From assembly GCF_900128495.1 (NCBI RefSeq), contig NZ_LT635801.1, positions 3,496,946-3,560,945 on the forward strand: a DNA stretch of 64,000 nucleotides, given 5' to 3'. The notes beneath the pieces were generated by a model. The model was not told the DNA's origin. It saw only the letters and a program-made list of their open reading frames with translations, and did no database searches. Of this stretch, positions 60,799 to 64,000 are shown in pieces (the stretch's first letter is position 1; each line of letters starts with the position of its first letter). A program made the position numbers and the translations under genes. The stretch is from Bacteroides ilei (GTDB taxonomy: Bacteria; Bacteroidota; Bacteroidia; Bacteroidales; Bacteroidaceae).

Positions 60799-61506
60799 AT
60801 GAAATTTGCAATTATAGCGGCCGGGGAAGGTTCTCGACTTTCCCAGGAAGGAGTTGCATTGCCTAAACCGTTGGTACAGCTTAATGGTGTGGCAATGATA
60901 GACCGTCTGGTACATATCTTTGCGCAGAACGGGGCCGAAGAAGTGGTTGTGATAATCAATAATGAGGTAGAACAGACAAAGGCGTATGTGACTAGGATGA
61001 AGGAACGTGCAGAAGTCCCTTTAAGAGTTGTGATAAAGACTACTCCCAGTTCCATGCATAGCTTTTATGAACTGAGTCCTTATCTGAAGGATGACAGGTT
61101 CTGTCTGACCACGGTGGATACAATATTCCGGGAAAAGGAATTCGCTTCTTTTATCGAAGCCTTCAAGAAGTCGGACAAGGACGGTATGATGGCTGTTACG
61201 GATTATATTGACGATGAAAAGCCATTGTATATCTCAACTGATGACTCCATGAGGATTACAGGTTTTCATGATACGGCTGTTTCTGGCTGTAAGTATATAT
61301 CCGGAGGTATCTATTGTCTGACACCGAAAGCTATCGGGACATTGGAACGGTGCATGTCGAAGGGCATGTCCCGTATGCGTAATTTCCAGCGGGAATTGAT
61401 CGCAGAAGGATTGTGGCTGGATGCGTATCCGTTCAGTAAAATATTGGATGTTGATCATGCCAGTGATATAATCAAGGCTGAAACTTTTTTAAACTATAAA
61501 GAATAA
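60799..61506 (+). CDS. Nucleotidyltransferase (MobA/NTP-transferase-like)
   Basis: 235 aa, GT-A Rossmann. MKFAIIAAGEGSRLSQEGVALPKPLVQLNG has the GxGxRx10PK nucleotide signature; TTVDTIFREKEF has the metal Asp. It activates a phosphorylated small molecule with CTP, UTP or GTP. In the run with the ATP-grasp, CDP-alcohol phosphatidyltransferase and LPG-synthase-like genes it could make a CDP-polyol (such as CDP-inositol or -glycerol) for a lipid head group. The nucleotide is an inference. Confidence 0.85.
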   Translation: MKFAIIAAGEGSRLSQEGVALPKPLVQLNGVAMIDRLVHIFAQNGAEEVVVIINNEVEQTKAYVTRMKERAEVPLRVVIKTTPSSMHSFYELSPYLKDDRFCLTTVDTIFREKEFASFIEAFKKSDKDGMMAVTDYIDDEKPLYISTDDSMRITGFHDTAVSGCKYISGGIYCLTPKAIGTLERCMSKGMSRMRNFQRELIAEGLWLDAYPFSKILDVDHASDIIKAETFLNYKE

Positions 61507-61516
61507 AAACAGAGAA

Positions 61517-62386
61517 ATGTTGGGAAGAGGAGAGAAAATTCGCTTACTCGGAGTCAGCCGAGGTAACGAGTATTCACCTAATCATGTAGGAAATGATGCT
61601 GCTATTTTTCAGGGAACGGCACATGAATTGGAAAAAAAAGGGTTTGATGTCGTAATCTGTCCCGAAAAACAGTTTGTAGAAGAGAATCTGGAGGCTGATA
61701 TTATTTTTGATATGGCACGTGACCGTGCTACAGTCAATCGGCTGAAAGAGTTGGAAGATAAAGGAGCGTTAGTGGTCAATTCAGCATATGGCATTGACAA
61801 TTGTGTCCGTAAGGAGATGACAGAACTGTTGATTGCCAATGGGGTACCTCATCCGGAAAGCTTCATCATTCCGACAGACGGAGCCTTTACACCGGATGTA
61901 TTTCCTTGTTGGATTAAACGGGGAAATTCCCATGCCATTGTAAAGGAAGATGTAGTCTATGTGGAATGTAAGGAGGAGGCCGAACATGTTATGGCGGATT
62001 TCCGTCGCCGGGGAATTCCTGTAGCAGTGGTAAATGAACATTTGGTCGGTGATCTGGTCAAGTTTTATGGAGTCTTGGGGACTGATTTCTTTTATACTTT
62101 CTATCCGAGTGAACAGTCGCACAGTAAGTTTGGGCTGGAGGCCATCAACGGTGAGACAAGAGGTTATCCGTTTGATGTCAAAAAACTTCAAGAGTATGGA
62201 AACCGGGCGGCTACAGCTTTGGATGTGCCGATTTACGGAGGAGATTGTGTCGTTTCAAAGACCGGTGAAATCCGTATAATAGATTTTAATGACTGGCCTA
62301 GTTTCGCCCGTTGCCGTGAGGAGGCTGCGCCTAAAATTGCCGAATGTATATATAATCGTATCATGTCAAAACTGGAAAGAAAATGA
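61517..62386 (+). CDS. ATP-grasp-like ligase of unknown substrate
   Basis: 289 aa. N-terminal pre-ATP-grasp domain (1-90: IRLLGVSRGNEYSPNHVGND), then ATP-grasp-like PCWIKRGNSHAIVKEDVVYV (about 134-155), VVNEHLVGDLVKFYGV and the late metal-binding EIRIIDFNDWPSFARCREEA (Asp and Asn). It probably forms an amide or carbonate-type link using ATP. The acceptor is unknown. It is 10 bp after the nucleotidyltransferase gene and overlaps the next gene by 4 bp (ATGA). Confidence 0.75.
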   Translation: MLGRGEKIRLLGVSRGNEYSPNHVGNDAAIFQGTAHELEKKGFDVVICPEKQFVEENLEADIIFDMARDRATVNRLKELEDKGALVVNSAYGIDNCVRKEMTELLIANGVPHPESFIIPTDGAFTPDVFPCWIKRGNSHAIVKEDVVYVECKEEAEHVMADFRRRGIPVAVVNEHLVGDLVKFYGVLGTDFFYTFYPSEQSHSKFGLEAINGETRGYPFDVKKLQEYGNRAATALDVPIYGGDCVVSKTGEIRIIDFNDWPSFARCREEAAPKIAECIYNRIMSKLERK

Positions 62387-63333
62387 GTGGGGAGAAAAAG
62401 GGACTTGAAGCGTCTTTCAAGTCGATGGATACCGAAGAGTTTTTGGATATTCATTTCAACCGTCCTATCGGTTATGTCTGGGCTTTGTTCTTTCAGCGTC
62501 TGGGGGTGCATCCGAATGTTGTGACTATCCTGTCTATTATTTTAGGCATAGGTGCAGCGGTTATGTTCTATTATCCGGATATGACGCATACCATCATTGG
62601 TATTTTGCTGTTGATGTGGGCGAATCATTATGACAGTTGTGACGGGCAATTGGCACGGATGACCGGTAAGAAAACCCGTTGGGGGCGTATGCTGGATGGC
62701 TTTGCTGGAGATATCTGGTTCTTTTCCATTTATTTTGCCATTTGTTTAAGGCTTACAGACCAGCCGTTGCCTTTTCATATCGGAGCGGAACAAGGTTGGA
62801 CCTGGGGGATATTTATCTGGCTTCTGGCTCTTGTTTCCGGTACAGTCTGCCACAGCAAACAATGTACGTTGGCCGATTATTACCGGAATATCCATCTGTT
62901 TTTCCTGAAAGGAAAAGCAGGGAGTGAGCTGGATAATTTCAGACAGCAGCGGGAAATTATGCATAGCTTGCCATGGAAAGGTAATTTTTGGTGGAAAATG
63001 TTTCTTTACTTCTATGGTAATTATACCCGTCAGCAGGAGCAGATGACCCCTAACTTCCAGCGTTTCTATACGTTTGTGCAGCAGAAATACGGTGAAGATA
63101 TCCCTCAGGATTTGCGGGATGAATTCCGTAAGGGTAGTCTTCCATTGATGAAATATACCAATATCCTCACTTTCAATACCCGGGCTATTGCATTGTATAT
63201 CAGCTTGCTGATAGGGGAGCCTTGGCTGTATTTTGTTTTTGAGATAGTAGTGATGACATTATTGTTTGTTTATATGCACCGCAGACATGAGGCCATGTGT
63301 GCTGCTCTTTATGCAAAATACGCTGACAAATGA
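62383..63333 (+). CDS. CDP-alcohol phosphatidyltransferase
   Basis: 316 aa, several membrane helices. The CDP-AP signature D(x2)DG(x2)AR(x8)G(x3)D(x3)D is seen as HYDSCDGQLARMTGKKTRWG followed by RMLDGFAGD (about 83-110). It moves a phospho-group from a CDP-alcohol to an alcohol acceptor in the inner membrane. Neighbours suggest a polar-lipid head group rather than ordinary PG/PS. Overlaps ATP-grasp (4 bp) and the next gene (ATGA, 4 bp). Confidence 0.9.
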   Translation: MSGEKKGLEASFKSMDTEEFLDIHFNRPIGYVWALFFQRLGVHPNVVTILSIILGIGAAVMFYYPDMTHTIIGILLLMWANHYDSCDGQLARMTGKKTRWGRMLDGFAGDIWFFSIYFAICLRLTDQPLPFHIGAEQGWTWGIFIWLLALVSGTVCHSKQCTLADYYRNIHLFFLKGKAGSELDNFRQQREIMHSLPWKGNFWWKMFLYFYGNYTRQQEQMTPNFQRFYTFVQQKYGEDIPQDLRDEFRKGSLPLMKYTNILTFNTRAIALYISLLIGEPWLYFVFEIVVMTLLFVYMHRRHEAMCAALYAKYADK

Positions 63334-64000
63334 AAGAAAAGTTTAGAAATATATTTTGGTTCTTCGGTATATTTGCCATAATCGTGATGCTCTGCACCTT
63401 CGATATGGACTATCAGGAGTTGTGGCAGAATCTGAAGAAAGCCGGATATTGGTTTCCGGCGGTAATCCTTTTGTGGGTCTTTATTTATCTGCTGAATGCA
63501 TGGTCATGGTATATTATTATCCGTGACGGGAAACATGCTGAGGTACCATTCTGGAAAGTCTATAAACTGACTATCTCCGGTTTTGCCTTGAATTATGCCA
63601 CTCCTGTAGGACTGATGGGAGGGGAGCCGTACCGGATTATGGAACTTACTCCCTATGTGGGGGGAAGTAAAGCTACTTCATCGGTTATCCTGTATGTGAT
63701 GATGCATATTTTTTCCCATTTCTGTTTCTGGCTTTTTTCTGTGTTTCTGTACATAGCCTTTGAACCGGTAAATGTAGGTATGGGAGTCCTGTTGGCTGTA
63801 GTCGGTGCTTGTTGTGTACTGGCTATCTATTTTTTTATGAAAGGATATAAACATGGTATGGCTGTGCGTACACTCAAGTTGTTGTGTCATGTTCCTTACA
63901 TAAGGAAATGGGCGAGAAGGTTTGTTCAGGAAAGAATGGATAGTCTGGAGCGGGTAGACGCTCAGATTGCGGAACTGCACAAGCAGCGCAAACTCACTTT
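63330..64000 (+). CDS. LPG-synthase/UPF0104-type membrane protein, partial
   Basis: The frame ATGA-overlaps the previous gene and is open to the window end: 223 codons seen. The N-terminal MKEKFRNIFWFFGIFAIIVM is a membrane helix and at least five more helices follow. TPVGLMGGEPYRIMELTPYV fits the family's conserved loop (GGEPYR). It belongs to the lysylphosphatidylglycerol synthetase/flippase transmembrane family, which flips or transfers lipid head groups. Its end is beyond the window. Confidence 0.85.
   Translation, partial: MKEKFRNIFWFFGIFAIIVMLCTFDMDYQELWQNLKKAGYWFPAVILLWVFIYLLNAWSWYIIIRDGKHAEVPFWKVYKLTISGFALNYATPVGLMGGEPYRIMELTPYVGGSKATSSVILYVMMHIFSHFCFWLFSVFLYIAFEPVNVGMGVLLAVVGACCVLAIYFFMKGYKHGMAVRTLKLLCHVPYIRKWARRFVQERMDSLERVDAQIAELHKQRKLT

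Noticed and set aside
1..64000. tRNA and rRNA genes
   Set aside because: No cloverleaf-like or rRNA-like sequence was noticed on either strand; a covariance search was not possible by reading.

Overview
The window looks like a chromosomal segment of a gut Bacteroidales species (Bacteroides/Phocaeicola type). The evidence is the promoter style (TAnnTTTG -7 boxes instead of sigma70 -10 boxes), a SusC/SusD pair, Bacteroides-type tyrosine recombinase and IS transposases, DUF4296, DUF4837 and DUF4922 proteins, and a long type-2-like IleRS. Species cannot be fixed from sequence reading alone. No rRNA, tRNA or CRISPR array was seen.

Layout. 1-9677: end of ileS, a DksA/TraR-like protein, an intact IS4-family element (11-bp target duplication), lspA overlapping a DUF4296 lipoprotein gene, a TrmH-type rRNA methylase, and an Omp85/TamA-like outer-membrane protein. 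9752-15243: a three-gene minus-strand operon for an SMC-like ATPase with two partners (MksB/E/F or JetC/B/A type) and no JetD nuclease. 15341-23534: a 52-aa gene, a FabK/nitronate monooxygenase-like enzyme, a B12-binding radical SAM protein, prs, a ThiE/TenI-like protein, a lipid A-type acyltransferase, an ECF sigma / membrane protein / Spy-like trio, and rnz. About 23.8-32 kb: an accessory island with a broken integrase, an AAA_14 ATPase plus a TOTE-type primase-helicase (likely a defence operon), a 118-nt palindromic element, and a cassette of a PNPOx-like protein, a double GNAT and a Cys-rich protein.

32.3-43.9 kb: a flavodoxin-fold reductase, a 22-bp tandem repeat, rpsA, a SIMPL protein, a BadF/NagK-type kinase, a SlyD-like PPIase, then the ilvD-ilvB-ilvN-thioesterase-ilvC operon, preceded by a leader peptide and a textbook attenuator. 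44.0-50.6 kb: SusC, SusD, a MINPP-like histidine phosphatase and a nitroreductase. 50.57-52.41 kb: an IS1182-family element. 52.4-57.5 kb (minus): an AmpG-like permease with a single-base frameshift in a T7 tract, a SpoIID/LytB protein, and a glycosyltransferase fused to a DUF4922/HIT-like domain. This set suggests peptidoglycan turnover. 57.5-64 kb (plus): rlmN, a DUF4837 lipoprotein, pdxA, then a tight four-gene set (nucleotidyltransferase, ATP-grasp-like, CDP-alcohol phosphatidyltransferase, LPG-synthase-type membrane protein). This last set looks like a lipid head-group pathway and runs off the window.

The best candidates for something new are the TOTE primase-helicase/AAA_14 pair on the island, the JetD-less SMC operon with its palindromic promoter, the polar-lipid cluster at the right edge and the 22-bp phased repeat. 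The ilv attenuator is the clearest regulatory element.
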